A DNA stretch of 22,039 nucleotides from a virus, in IMG/VR virus record IMGVR_UViG_3300044911_000239, positions 1 through 22,039 of that record, one strand, 5' to 3'. Position numbers and translations under genes: made by a program. Below, piece by piece: positions 5,915-13,229 of this stretch (position 1 is the stretch's first letter; the number at the start of each line of letters is the position of its first letter). The notes below the pieces were generated by a model. It did not search any database, was not told the origin of the DNA, and worked only from the letters and a program-made list of their open reading frames with translations.

Positions 5915-7816
5915 TTATTTACCGTATCTAGCCATCACTTCTACTTCAGCGTTCAAGGGCAGGCCGTCTGCCCATGCTGGCGCTGTACACATCACACGTT
6001 TTAATTTTTCTGCGGCGTCGGGGTCGGCCGTCTCAAGTACGATTTCATCATGCACATGCAGCACAACGTCATCAAGTTGGCGCAAGGCGTGGCGAAGCAG
6101 ATCGTTGGCCACTGCCTGCGTCACATTTTCACATGCCAAGCCTTTCCAAAGCCTTGCTCTAGGCCATTCTTTTGCATCTTGCGCGGGCTTCCATGCCGCT
6201 TTGGCATAACTGACACCCTCTGATTCCAGTTTGGCATAGGGGTAGCACAAAATGCGCCCTGACGGTAGGGCATACCATAGGTGCTGGCCATCGTATAAAT
6301 ATGTTATACGGCCAGCCTTAAATTCACGCCCTTTGTTGCGCATGGCGCGGGTATAGGATTCCTCTAAAGCCGACCAGTAAGGTACGCTCCAAGGATTAGC
6401 ACGGCGCCAGCCATCAACCATTCGCTTGGCCACAGGCTCTGGAAGACTAATGCCGTAAGCGCGGCCCATGGCAGCAAATGCACCAACGCCTCCAGCAAAC
6501 CCACACGCAAGTTCCTGTACCTTTCCGATCTGGCGCTGATCTTTGGTGACGTCGGCCACTCGGACATTAAAGGTGGCTGCGGCGTTGACTTTGTAAACGT
6601 CTTCGCCTGATTTAAAGAGATCCAATTTGTCTTGACCTCGGCCCGAGAGCCAGGGGTTGACTCGGGCTTCGATGGCTGCCCAGTCGGCGACGACAAGGTG
6701 TTTGCCTTCGGCGGGGATGATTGCAGGTCGGAGCATTCCTTTAAGAACATCGGTAACGCGCTTTCCATACCTTGGCACGATTGCATGGCCTCGCACCATT
6801 GCGTGACGGACATCGTCGGGTTCTTCGGCGCATCGGCGGGTGAAATTATGTACCTGGGCGCCATAGCTTGATGCACGGCCTGTAGCTGAGCCTCCAGCAA
6901 AGACAAACGCGCCTCGAACTCTCTGATCTTCCACGTCTGCAAGTTGCGCGAGGCGGCTAAATTTTGCAACTGACGACGCCCATAAGTCGTCGGCGCATTG
7001 AATGACTTCTTGAACATCTGCTGGGACTTCATCGGGGTTCTCCATTGCTAGTAAATTTGCACGAACTGTTTTGTCAATAGAATATTTGCCGTCTTTTTCC
7101 ATCAACTTCTTGGCTTCATCGCCCACGCGCTCAAGCACCCACTCACGCATGCGTGGCGACCGGACGCTGGCAATAGCGCCGCCAGTGACTTCTTGCACGA
7201 TCTGTTCGATCTCAACAAGCTCGTCAGAGGCGTATTTGACTGCGGCATGGCACAGCGCCACGTCCACTAGCACGCCGCGATCATTGATCTGCTCGTTGAC
7301 GTGGTAGTCCAGCAGCTCCTCATCACTAAGGTCACGCATGGCTTTGCTGATCGCACGCATGGAGCGCACGTCTTGCTCACAGTATTGGATCATCTCGGCC
7401 ATCAGTTCAGGCGAATCTTTAAACGGCGGCACGCACATCAAACGAATCAGTTGCGCGCCTCGGTGATCCTTCTTCATGGACGCGCCAGCAAAGCGGCCAA
7501 CATCCTCCAGACTGCCAGGCGCACAGTTGGCGCGGGCTTGTGTTGCAGTGCAATAAAACTGATTCAACTTAAAATTTATTTGTAAAACATACCAAAAAAT
7601 CAAGCGCTCGAACGCCGCGTTGTGCGCCCTGATCTGGCCGGTGTAACTGCGCACACGCTCGGGGAATGGCTCGGACGGAACCCACGTCACCACGTCCTCA
7701 TCGTCAAACGCATAGGACATGCACAGCACATCGGTACTGGCATCCTGAGCATAGTTGTACACGCCCTTGGCGCGTAGGTCGCACATACTGCGCGTCTCGA
7801 AATCTAACCAAAGCAT
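5915..7816 (-). CDS. DNA polymerase, family A, with 3'-5' exonuclease domain
   Basis: 633 aa phage replicase. The exonuclease domain shows ExoI LDFET (4-8), ExoII HNAAFE (65-70) and ExoIII YCEQDV (145-150), so proofreading looks intact. The polymerase domain has GRASSYGAQVHNFTR (313-327), motif A ADWAAIEAR (377-385), motif B with QIGKVQELACGFAGG around 429-443, and motif C HVHDEIVLE (~597-605). The ADWAAIEAR and ELACGFAGG forms are typical of phage polymerases of this operon type; there is no 5'-3' exonuclease domain. The ATG at 7816 follows AAAGGAGA. A stem-loop lies in the 45-bp gap to the upstream gene. Confidence 0.97.
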   Translation of the reverse strand: MLWLDFETRSMCDLRAKGVYNYAQDASTDVLCMSYAFDDEDVVTWVPSEPFPERVRSYTGQIRAHNAAFERLIFWYVLQINFKLNQFYCTATQARANCAPGSLEDVGRFAGASMKKDHRGAQLIRLMCVPPFKDSPELMAEMIQYCEQDVRSMRAISKAMRDLSDEELLDYHVNEQINDRGVLVDVALCHAAVKYASDELVEIEQIVQEVTGGAIASVRSPRMREWVLERVGDEAKKLMEKDGKYSIDKTVRANLLAMENPDEVPADVQEVIQCADDLWASSVAKFSRLAQLADVEDQRVRGAFVFAGGSATGRASSYGAQVHNFTRRCAEEPDDVRHAMVRGHAIVPRYGKRVTDVLKGMLRPAIIPAEGKHLVVADWAAIEARVNPWLSGRGQDKLDLFKSGEDVYKVNAAATFNVRVADVTKDQRQIGKVQELACGFAGGVGAFAAMGRAYGISLPEPVAKRMVDGWRRANPWSVPYWSALEESYTRAMRNKGREFKAGRITYLYDGQHLWYALPSGRILCYPYAKLESEGVSYAKAAWKPAQDAKEWPRARLWKGLACENVTQAVANDLLRHALRQLDDVVLHVHDEIVLETADPDAAEKLKRVMCTAPAWADGLPLNAEVEVMARYGK

Positions 7817-7832
7817 TGGCGTCTCCTTTCCA

Positions 7833-7853
7833 ATGGGCGCTCATAACGCCCAT
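7833..7853 (-). promoter_or_regulatory. Stem-loop just upstream of the polymerase ribosome site
   Basis: In the leftward mRNA, ATGGGCG and CGCCCAT (7853-7847 and 7839-7833) pair over 7 bp around a 7-base loop. It lies between the stop of the putative ssDNA-binding gene (7862) and the AAAGGAGA of the polymerase. No T-run follows, so it is not a complete terminator. It could limit read-through, protect the upstream mRNA's 3' end or tune polymerase translation. Confidence 0.55.
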
Positions 7854-7861
7854 CAGAAAGG

Positions 7862-8518
7862 TTACGCAGCGCGGCGGCGGCGTGCAGGCGCTTTGGCGGC
7901 TTCCTGTTCGGCAGTTGGCCATGCTGGCTCATCGGCCTTGGGCTTTTCACCATCCATGCTTACCCATTCGACAACTTCAAACACTGGCGTGTAAATTTTG
8001 CCGTAGGATTTGTGGGCATAGTGGTCTTTCTTCAAACGCACGACAGGCACTGGCTTGGTCTGGTCTTTCTCGACCTGCTCGGCCAGATCCACGGCCAAGG
8101 TCTGAACCGCACGCTTACCGCCCACTGACGTGGTGGTGAAACGCGCTTCCATGCCCTTGTCTTCGCCTGTCAGGCATTTAAGAGACATACCGACTTGAGT
8201 TTCCCAGCCCTTCTTGGCTGAAGGCGGTGCCTCATCCAACTCAGGCAACGGGTTGCTGACGCTGGTCATTTTCTCGCCCAACACTTCACCATCACCCCAA
8301 GCAATAAAGCCGTGGACAAAAGAGAAGGGATTGACAGCCCAGATAGCGTCGTCTTCGACTTCGGTTTGATCCGCACCAAAGACCCAATGACCGGTCTTGT
8401 CCATTTTGAGAATGACAACACCGGCAGGGCCGACTTCGGCTTGGATCGAACGCAAAGCGCTGGACAAGGTAGAAACTGCGGGTAGATTAGCTTGAGAGAA
8501 GGTTACTAAATTAGACAT
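7862..8518 (-). CDS. Putative ssDNA-binding protein (DUF2815-like position)
   Basis: 218 aa. Beta-rich first two thirds (VVILKMDKTGHWVFGADQTE, NPFSFVHGFIAWGDGE, TTTSVGGKRAVQTLAVDLAE), then a Lys/Tyr-rich segment KKDHYAHKSYGKIYTPVFEV and a disordered basic tail APARRRRAA. In comparable replication operons the gene between the DUF2800 nuclease and the polymerase encodes a Gp2.5-type ssDNA-binding protein (DUF2815), and this protein has a fitting size and beta-rich pattern. However, the tail is basic rather than acidic as in T7 Gp2.5, so the function is inferred from position. AAGGAAAA eight bases before the ATG; 8 bp after the upstream stop. Confidence 0.6.
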   Translation of the reverse strand: MSNLVTFSQANLPAVSTLSSALRSIQAEVGPAGVVILKMDKTGHWVFGADQTEVEDDAIWAVNPFSFVHGFIAWGDGEVLGEKMTSVSNPLPELDEAPPSAKKGWETQVGMSLKCLTGEDKGMEARFTTTSVGGKRAVQTLAVDLAEQVEKDQTKPVPVVRLKKDHYAHKSYGKIYTPVFEVVEWVSMDGEKPKADEPAWPTAEQEAAKAPARRRRAA

Positions 8519-8526
8519 GATTTTCC

Positions 8527-9654
8527 TTACTGTAGTTTAGAAAGGGCAGCAGATAACTGTTTGCCCAAGAGCATCACTTCGGGTCGTGGATCATCCACGT
8601 TTGCCAAAGTGTTACCTGAAGAAATGGCGACCACTAGGTCATCCGGTAGGCCGATCTTGCGCTTTTTGAGCGCCTTTTCGGCCTTAGCGGGGGAGACGAC
8701 AGTAGTCTCCATCACTTCAGATTCTGTGAGGCCACACGCAAACAAAGCAACTTTCGCTTTCTCGTCGTCTGACCATGACCGGATGGCACGCTTAGCTACC
8801 AGTTTGTATTCGGGCAACTTGGCGCCTGACTCAAGCATCTGCAATGCAAGGGCGCGTAAGTCTTTGATCCATTCCTCAAGCATGTCAGCGTTTTTGAGAT
8901 AGGTGCTAATCTGCTCGGCAGGCAACGCTTCAATCTGCACTTTCAATGCGCGGTCGGCAGCGCCGGTCATCTTGGGGCAAATGGGCTTGGCCGCGCACCA
9001 ACGGCAATGATCGCCAACGGCTAGCTTGGCGTTTGGTTTTTCGGCTTGTTTGACGGCCTGCACCAGTTCCAGTTCAAACTTGGCAATACGCTCAGGCGTT
9101 GTCACCCAGCGGCGCACTTCAGGCGGCTGGACAATCACGCACTCGATCTCAGTGACGCCCTCAAATGCCCACTGCGCATCTGGCGTGCGCATGGCAGCCG
9201 CCGCGTAAAACATCAACTGTGGATTTTCCTCAACCTCGACCATAACGCCGTCACCGAATTTCCAATCGAGTACAACAGCGCGATTACCAAGACGACCAAT
9301 AAGATCAGTAGACCCAAAAACCCCAGGCAACAAGTCACCAAATTCAACTCGGGTTTCTGATTCAATTTCCATCTTCTGTTCGGGGTCGATGATGTCAAGG
9401 GCGCGTAGGGCTGGCCAGATTTTTTCTTCCACCAGTTCAGGCGTGAGGATTTGATCTTCATAGCGTGTGCCAAGATAGTAGTCTGGCGGCTCCTCACCCA
9501 TGATGAGTTCGGCCATGACGTTGTGTAGAAGTGTACCTTCGTCAGCGTATTTGCTGGATGGCCTTGGCGGCATTTTCTGCACCAACGCCACACTGCCTGG
9601 GCAGTTGATGACGCGCTTGGCTGTAGAGCCGCCGACGATATTACTGTGTTGCAT
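8527..9654 (-). CDS. DUF2800-type Cas4/RecB-like nuclease with Fe-S cysteines
   Basis: 375 aa. PD-(D/E)XK exonuclease fold: H44 in EGTLLHNV, D117 in FGSTD, D130-W-K132 in VVLDWKFGDG and Q146...Y150 in NPQLMFYAAAA give the full RecB-motif set. Four cysteines, C18 (NCPGS) plus C217, C220 and C226 (CRWCAAKPICP), match the Cas4/AddB Fe-S cluster layout of one N-terminal and three C-terminal cysteines. A helical C-terminal part follows. It probably processes DNA ends during phage recombination or replication. The start at 9654 overlaps the upstream gene by 14 bp and has GGAGG six bases ahead. Confidence 0.9.
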   Translation of the reverse strand: MQHSNIVGGSTAKRVINCPGSVALVQKMPPRPSSKYADEGTLLHNVMAELIMGEEPPDYYLGTRYEDQILTPELVEEKIWPALRALDIIDPEQKMEIESETRVEFGDLLPGVFGSTDLIGRLGNRAVVLDWKFGDGVMVEVEENPQLMFYAAAAMRTPDAQWAFEGVTEIECVIVQPPEVRRWVTTPERIAKFELELVQAVKQAEKPNAKLAVGDHCRWCAAKPICPKMTGAADRALKVQIEALPAEQISTYLKNADMLEEWIKDLRALALQMLESGAKLPEYKLVAKRAIRSWSDDEKAKVALFACGLTESEVMETTVVSPAKAEKALKKRKIGLPDDLVVAISSGNTLANVDDPRPEVMLLGKQLSAALSKLQ

Positions 9655-9856
9655 TGCGAGCCTCCATCATTGCGTCTGCCATTTGATAAGACATATTTGC
9701 AACGTCAAAATCAAGAGGCATGAGAGTTCTGGGGTCGTTTGAAACCATGGGCATGAGTTGTTGCATGGCCTTGGCCGCAAAGTAGTCGCGCATGGTCAAG
9801 CCACGTTCGTTGTCTGCCAAGTCATAGTGCATGGCGGGGAATGCGGGTTCGATCAC
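9641..9856 (-). CDS. Small phage protein, 71 aa, GTG start
   Basis: Starting at GTG 9856 the product is (M)IEPAFPAMHYDLADNERG..., with a GLTMRDYFAAKAMQ helix and an MADAMMEARNATQ tail, a pattern I recall from small conserved phage proteins of unknown function. An in-frame GTG at 9895 would give 84 aa, but it overlaps the promoter -10 region and lacks a ribosome site, while GTG 9856 follows GAAAGGA at good distance, so 9856 is preferred. First gene of the leftward replication operon, overlapping the nuclease start. Confidence 0.75.
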   Translation of the reverse strand: MIEPAFPAMHYDLADNERGLTMRDYFAAKAMQQLMPMVSNDPRTLMPLDFDVANMSYQMADAMMEARNATQ

Positions 9857-9885
9857 TTTACTGTCCTTTCGTTTATTGAAATTGA

Positions 9886-9914
9886 ATATTAGCACAAAAA
9901 ATATTGTTGTGCAA
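9886..9914 (-). promoter_or_regulatory. Leftward promoter of the replication operon
   Basis: Reading leftward: -35-like TTGCAC (9914-9909), a 17-bp spacer and -10-like TAATAT (9891-9886) preceded by TGC, which gives an extended -10 (TGnTAATAT). Transcription would start near 9879, about 23 bp before the GTG at 9856. The match is moderate but the spacing and extended -10 are right. Confidence 0.55.
9892..9912. promoter_or_regulatory. Inverted repeat between divergent promoters, candidate shared operator
   Basis: GCACAA (9892-9897) and TTGTGC (9907-9912) form a 6-bp inverted repeat with a 9-bp A/T-rich spacer, centre-to-centre 15 bp. It overlaps the spacer of the leftward promoter and the -35 of the rightward one, so one bound dimer could repress both. 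Confidence 0.5.
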
Positions 9915-9934
9915 ATCTTTTTTACATGTATACT
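9907..9934 (+). promoter_or_regulatory. Rightward promoter of the helicase block (leaderless)
   Basis: TTGTGC (9907-9912), 16-bp spacer, TATACT (9929-9934). The -10 is five of six to consensus. Transcription should begin at about 9941-9942, exactly at the ATG of the VRR-NUC gene (9942), which has no recognisable ribosome site. Confidence 0.5.
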
Positions 9935-9941
9935 TTACGGC

Positions 9942-10229
9942 ATGAAAGAAAAAAAAATTGAAGTTTATTTTGATTGGGCGGTGCAGCGCATTGGTGGCCG
10001 GACTTGGAAGTTTACATCTCCCGGACGCAAAGGTGTAGCAGACCGGATTGCGTGTTTACCCGATGGCCAGACGTGGTTTGTGGAATTGAAAACCAAAGGC
10101 GGCAGATTGTCAGAACTGCAAAAACTATTTCAAACAGAGATGGCGCTACTGCGTCAGAACTACACATGTTTGTGGACTAAGGAACAAGTTGATGGTTTCA
10201 TTACGACCGTATCAAGAGACAGCCGCTGA
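9942..10229 (+). CDS. VRR-NUC domain nuclease
   Basis: 95 aa, the stand-alone minimal form seen in phages. The active-site set of the PD-(D/E)XK superfamily is visible: SPGRKGVADRI with D34, then E48-x-K50 in FVELKTKGG, and Q60 in LSELQ. Family members act as structure-specific nucleases, and phage stand-alone forms are proposed to cut branched DNA. The frame continues upstream to 9831 but that part overlaps the divergent gene and both promoters; ATG 9942 places the fold correctly. No Shine-Dalgarno is seen (TACGGC before ATG), consistent with a leaderless start. Its end overlaps the helicase gene by 38 bp. Confidence 0.9.
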   Translation: MKEKKIEVYFDWAVQRIGGRTWKFTSPGRKGVADRIACLPDGQTWFVELKTKGGRLSELQKLFQTEMALLRQNYTCLWTKEQVDGFITTVSRDSR

Positions 10230-11514
10230 CTTTCTCTTTGAGCATGACCGCGCCATGATCTTGGCGCCGGTGGGTGCGGGTAAGACCGCCATCACACTGA
10301 CGGCCATGTGGGAGATGATCCGCGATGGGCACGTCAAGCGCTGGCTGGTGCTGGCGCCCAAACGCGTCTGTACCGACGTGTGGCCAGTCGAGCGCCCCAA
10401 GTGGGCAGACCGCTTAAGCATGGCTTTGTGCGTTGGCACACCTAAGCAACGCTTGGATGCCCTCAAAAGCAACGCCCAAGTGGTCGTGACCAACTACGAC
10501 AACTTACAATGGTTGGCCGAACAAAAATTAAATTTTGACGGCGTGGTGTTTGACGAACTCACGCGCCTCAAGAACCCGTCAGGCACACGCTTCAAAGCGT
10601 TTCTTAAAGTGGTTGACCCTATGACAACGCGCTGGGGCTTGACTGGCTCATTTACCAGCAACGGCCTTGAGGACGTCTTTGGCCAGTGCAAGATCGTTGA
10701 CCAGTCATTGCTGGGGCGCAGCAAAGGCGCGTTTATGCAACAGTATTTTGTGCTGATTAACAAGGAGTTTGGCGAATGGTCGCCGCGTGTAGGGTCGCTT
10801 GAAAAGGTAATGAACGTGATCAAGCCTGCCACATTTGTTTTGGAGGCCGGTGAGTATAAGGACAAGTTGCCGCCTTTGCATACTGTTGAGTTGGCTTGCA
10901 CGATGGACATGACGCCGTACAACACCATGAAAAAGGATTTTGTGCTGGAAGGCATCACAGCCGTTAACGCGGCAGTTGTCACGGGCAAACTACAACAACT
11001 GGCGTCAGGGTTTGTTTACGACACCACCACCACGCCATCTGACTTACCAGGGCGGTTTAAGGTTGAGCAAAAGCCTGTCTGGTACAGCCTGCACAAGTTT
11101 GAACGCCTTGAAGAATTACTTGATGAGAACCAGCATGCCAATACCATTATTGTGTACAACTACCAAGAAGAACTTGCCGAACTCAAGCGTAGGTTTGGAC
11201 ACTTACAAACCCTTGACGACACCGACGCCATTAAGCGATGGAACGAGGGCAAGATACGACTATTGGCCGTGCACCCGAAATCCGCAGGTCATGGGCTTAA
11301 CTTACAGCACGGCGGCTGCCACATTGTCTTTCTGTCCTTGCCGTGGAGTCTCGAACTTTACGAGCAGACCATCGGTCGTTTGCACCGAAGCGGACAGCAG
11401 CAGGCGGTCTGGTGCTACGTGATGCTGACCAGCAAAACGGTTGATGAAAAAATTTGGGCCGCCTTACATGACAAGCGCGCCATATCTGACATTGCAATGG
11501 AGGAACTTAAATAA
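10192..11514 (+). CDS. SNF2-type SF2 helicase/ATPase
   Basis: 440 aa. ATP-driven DNA translocase, probably remodelling replication or recombination intermediates together with the adjacent nuclease. Motifs in order: LRPYQ (4-8), Walker A APVGAGKT (25-32), motif II FDELT (120-124, DExx variant rather than DEAH), motif III LTGSF, motif V-like HPKSAGHGLNLQ and motif VI QTIGRLHRSGQ (392-402). All ATPase and helicase residues look intact; length fits the compact phage form. The start is ATG 10192 with AAGGA eight bases upstream; a TTG directly before it could add one residue. It overlaps the upstream nuclease gene, a pairing known in other phages. Confidence 0.93.
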   Translation: MVSLRPYQETAADFLFEHDRAMILAPVGAGKTAITLTAMWEMIRDGHVKRWLVLAPKRVCTDVWPVERPKWADRLSMALCVGTPKQRLDALKSNAQVVVTNYDNLQWLAEQKLNFDGVVFDELTRLKNPSGTRFKAFLKVVDPMTTRWGLTGSFTSNGLEDVFGQCKIVDQSLLGRSKGAFMQQYFVLINKEFGEWSPRVGSLEKVMNVIKPATFVLEAGEYKDKLPPLHTVELACTMDMTPYNTMKKDFVLEGITAVNAAVVTGKLQQLASGFVYDTTTTPSDLPGRFKVEQKPVWYSLHKFERLEELLDENQHANTIIVYNYQEELAELKRRFGHLQTLDDTDAIKRWNEGKIRLLAVHPKSAGHGLNLQHGGCHIVFLSLPWSLELYEQTIGRLHRSGQQQAVWCYVMLTSKTVDEKIWAALHDKRAISDIAMEELK

Positions 11515-11606
11515 TGTGGCCATTCCCGCCTTTTCCAAACCCCAAAGACAAGGGCAACAAAGTGCCTAAGTTTAACCCTGACAACTTTGAGGACGCGCCG
11601 CTATGA
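11514..11606 (+). CDS. 30-aa Pro/Lys-rich peptide between overlapping genes
   Basis: MWPFPPFPNPKDKGNKVPKF and onward, ending DNFEDAPL. Too short for most gene finders, but the start overlaps the helicase stop (TAATG, 11512-11516), the stop overlaps the next start (ATGA, 11603-11606) and GGAGGAA stands about ten bases upstream. Exact overlaps at both ends argue for a translated gene. Probably unstructured; function unknown. Confidence 0.6.
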   Translation: MWPFPPFPNPKDKGNKVPKFNPDNFEDAPL

Positions 11607-12232
11607 GTTATATCGTGGCATCACTGCCGCCCATGAAGTGTTTTGTGAAGCGCGAGTTTTTGTACAACGACCACAAGGGGCACAACGAACTGGAGCCTGC
11701 AATCTGGGTCAGCCTTAAAGCCCTGCGCGGTCAAGTGTTTCGCATCGAGTCGCTGTTGCCCAACTATGGCGCGCTATACGACAAGTTGCCCATCCACGCT
11801 TATGTCTGGCACGCAGACGCTGGCAATCTGCCAATTGACACGCTCCAGTTGTGGGATTGCATGGGCTACCGCTTTACCATTGTTGAAAAGATTGGCCTGC
11901 GTAACCTGGGCGTCAAGTTTCTTGGCAAAGACAAAGAGTGGCATTTTGGGCGTTACTTGTTTACAGTGGACTTTTGCGCTGACGGCATGGACTTAGACAC
12001 GGGCTTTACCGAGCAGGCCGAGGAACATAAGTCGTTTAATTGGATTGCGCTGGACAACGGCCAGTTTGCTTGCCAGCCAAACAACCGTTGCCTTTGGTAT
12101 GACCAGAGCTTGATCCCTGCTGAGACAAAGTTTCCTGACTTCCAAGCGGCGCAGCGTCTGTGGACAGTTGACGGCACACGCAAATGGTCGGCTGGCGACG
12201 ATTGGTTTTACGACATCAAGGAGAAAACATGA
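11603..12232 (+). CDS. Conserved phage-type protein of unknown function, 209 aa
   Basis: Not assigned to a function. Soluble, aromatic-rich protein with many Trp and Tyr (YVWHADAGN, TLQLWDCMGY, HFGRYLFTVDFCADGMDLD, NNRCLWYDQSLIPAET), giving a mixed alpha/beta pattern and no membrane segment. Many acidic residues around 125-140 could hold metal, but no known motif is complete. It is translationally coupled to the 30-aa gene upstream (ATGA) and to the glutaredoxin downstream (ATGA), so it may act with either. Confidence 0.8.
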   Translation: MSYIVASLPPMKCFVKREFLYNDHKGHNELEPAIWVSLKALRGQVFRIESLLPNYGALYDKLPIHAYVWHADAGNLPIDTLQLWDCMGYRFTIVEKIGLRNLGVKFLGKDKEWHFGRYLFTVDFCADGMDLDTGFTEQAEEHKSFNWIALDNGQFACQPNNRCLWYDQSLIPAETKFPDFQAAQRLWTVDGTRKWSAGDDWFYDIKEKT

Positions 12233-12528
12233 TCCACACCGACGAAGACGACGAGTTTGACCGCATCAAGCGCGAGAATGCTATGCGTGAGGTGCAACGA
12301 TTAGGGCAAGAAATAGAGGGTGGGCAACCCTACTATTGGAAAGCCATGGAAGTGGTGATCTACACCAAGCGCAAATGCCCCGACTGCACGGAAGTCAAAC
12401 AGCTTTTGAGGGCTAAGAACATCAACTATGTCGAAATGGACATGGAGTCTAGCCCTGACTTACCCCATATTTTTATCAATGGCAAGCGCGTCGATGGCTT
12501 GGCCGGACTACAGGAAGCACTCAAATGA
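12229..12528 (+). CDS. Glutaredoxin-like protein with acidic N-terminal extension
   Basis: 99 aa. Residues ~42-99 form a compact glutaredoxin domain: VVIYTKRKCPDC with the active site C50-P-D-C53, then LPHIFINGKRVDG, which holds the cis-Pro loop and glycine pair. It would reduce disulfides, for example of a ribonucleotide reductase, as known for phage T4 glutaredoxin. The first ~40 residues (TDEDDEFDRIKREN...) are charged, helical and not part of the fold. The frame is open back to 12184, but AAGGAG before ATG 12229 and the ATGA overlap with the preceding stop fix the start. No ribonucleotide reductase gene is visible in the window. Confidence 0.88.
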   Translation: MIHTDEDDEFDRIKRENAMREVQRLGQEIEGGQPYYWKAMEVVIYTKRKCPDCTEVKQLLRAKNINYVEMDMESSPDLPHIFINGKRVDGLAGLQEALK

Positions 12529-12686
12529 AACGAATTGACCAATGGAAAGCCAAACTTAAAGTGGCCCACGCAGAACGGCGCATACGCGACCGAGAAGCCA
12601 ACGCCGCAGTGCGCGCGCTTATGCGCGTGCGCGCAACAATTATCGAATTGGAGAGAAAAATTGACAAACACTTGGCGAAGCCTTAA
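12525..12686 (+). CDS. 53-aa basic coiled-coil protein
   Basis: MKRIDQWKAKLKVAHAERRI and onward, one long Arg/Lys/Ala-rich helix ending ERKIDKHLAKP. The start overlaps the glutaredoxin stop (ATGA, 12525-12528). Composition suggests a DNA- or RNA-binding or partner-binding helix; the function is unknown. A competing open frame over the same bases (12535 onward) has Cys/Pro-rich, unlikely content before 12661. Confidence 0.6.
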   Translation: MKRIDQWKAKLKVAHAERRIRDREANAAVRALMRVRATIIELERKIDKHLAKP

Positions 12687-12849
12687 CAGCCAACTTAGCA
12701 GGATGAGCGAAGACGAGGTTCTCAGACTGCTCAACGAGGAACGTGATGGCGCAAAGCGCGTCAGCATGCTTGAGCGCCTTCACCAGCGCTATAACACCCT
12801 GCGCGTAGCGCGGGAGAGATTAGAACTACTTAAAGGAGCAACACAATGA
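12661..12849 (+). CDS. 62-aa helical protein, TTG start
   Basis: Starting at TTG 12661 the product is (M)TNTWRSLNSQLSRMSEDEVL..., highly helical, with VSMLERLHQRYNTLRVARER near its end. GGAGAG with ideal spacing precedes the TTG, while the internal ATG at 12703 has no usable site, so the TTG start is preferred; it overlaps the 53-aa gene by 26 bp. The stop overlaps the next ATG by four bases. Function unknown. Confidence 0.65.
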   Translation: MTNTWRSLNSQLSRMSEDEVLRLLNEERDGAKRVSMLERLHQRYNTLRVARERLELLKGATQ

Positions 12850-13037
12850 TCAACTGGACACCACCAGAAGGCACCAAAGTGACTTACCCAAGCAAGAGTC
12901 TGCAAGACCGTGCATTTAATTACCAGCGCGGCTCAGACGTGCAGGCGCTCTGGCGCGAACACGGCTGGACACCGCCCAGCGAAGGCATGACACCGCCGCC
13001 ACCTGAGAAAGCGTTTGAGCTTAGGAGAGTCAGATAA
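12846..13037 (+). CDS. Hypothetical protein, 63 aa
   Basis: Not recognised. Opens MINWTPPEGTKVTYPSKSL; basic, with two WTPP words (residues 4-7 and 41-44) and a Pro run (GMTPPPPEKAF). AAAGGAG precedes the ATG; the start overlaps the previous stop (ATGA), and the next gene begins directly after its stop. Confidence 0.68.
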   Translation: MINWTPPEGTKVTYPSKSLQDRAFNYQRGSDVQALWREHGWTPPSEGMTPPPPEKAFELRRVR

Positions 13038-13229
13038 ATGCCGCGCCCCAAACCACCTGAACCCCTACTAGGCCGACAAGTCCGAATGTCTGACAGACAT
13101 TGGATGATCTTGCAAGAACTTGGCGGTGCCGAATGGCTGCGCAAGCAGTTGGACAAGAACGCTAAAATGCCAGCCAAGTATTACCGCCGTGAATTGGACG
13201 CGCCGTCTAAGAAGGAACTTAATGACTAA
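13038..13229 (+). CDS. Small basic protein, 63 aa, possibly DNA-binding
   Basis: MPRPKPPEPLLGRQVRMSDR opens the protein; next come a helix (HWMILQELGGAEWLRKQLDK) and a basic tail (AKYYRRELDAPSKKEL). The order of a short basic strand (RQVRMSD) followed by helices recalls ribbon-helix-helix-like regulators, but the second helix is not clear, so this is only a suggestion. Start follows the previous stop with no gap; the end overlaps the next gene by 8 bp. Confidence 0.68.
   Translation: MPRPKPPEPLLGRQVRMSDRHWMILQELGGAEWLRKQLDKNAKMPAKYYRRELDAPSKKELND

Noticed and set aside
6364-7032. 222-aa leftward open frame inside the polymerase gene, with a hydrophobic C-terminus
   Set aside because: It is in another frame across the polymerase motif A and B region; the polymerase frame has complete conserved motifs, and no ribosome site supports this one.
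9857-9895. 13-residue upstream extension (GTG 9895) of the small replication-operon protein
   Set aside because: The GTG lies at the promoter -10, upstream of the predicted transcript start, whereas GTG 9856 has a good ribosome site.
9831-9941. 37-residue upstream extension of the VRR-NUC protein
   Set aside because: It would overlap the divergent gene and both promoters, and the VRR-NUC fold starts after ATG 9942.
10212-10988. Leftward open frames (93 and 164 aa) opposite the SNF2 helicase
   Set aside because: Antisense to intact helicase motifs, with no start signals.
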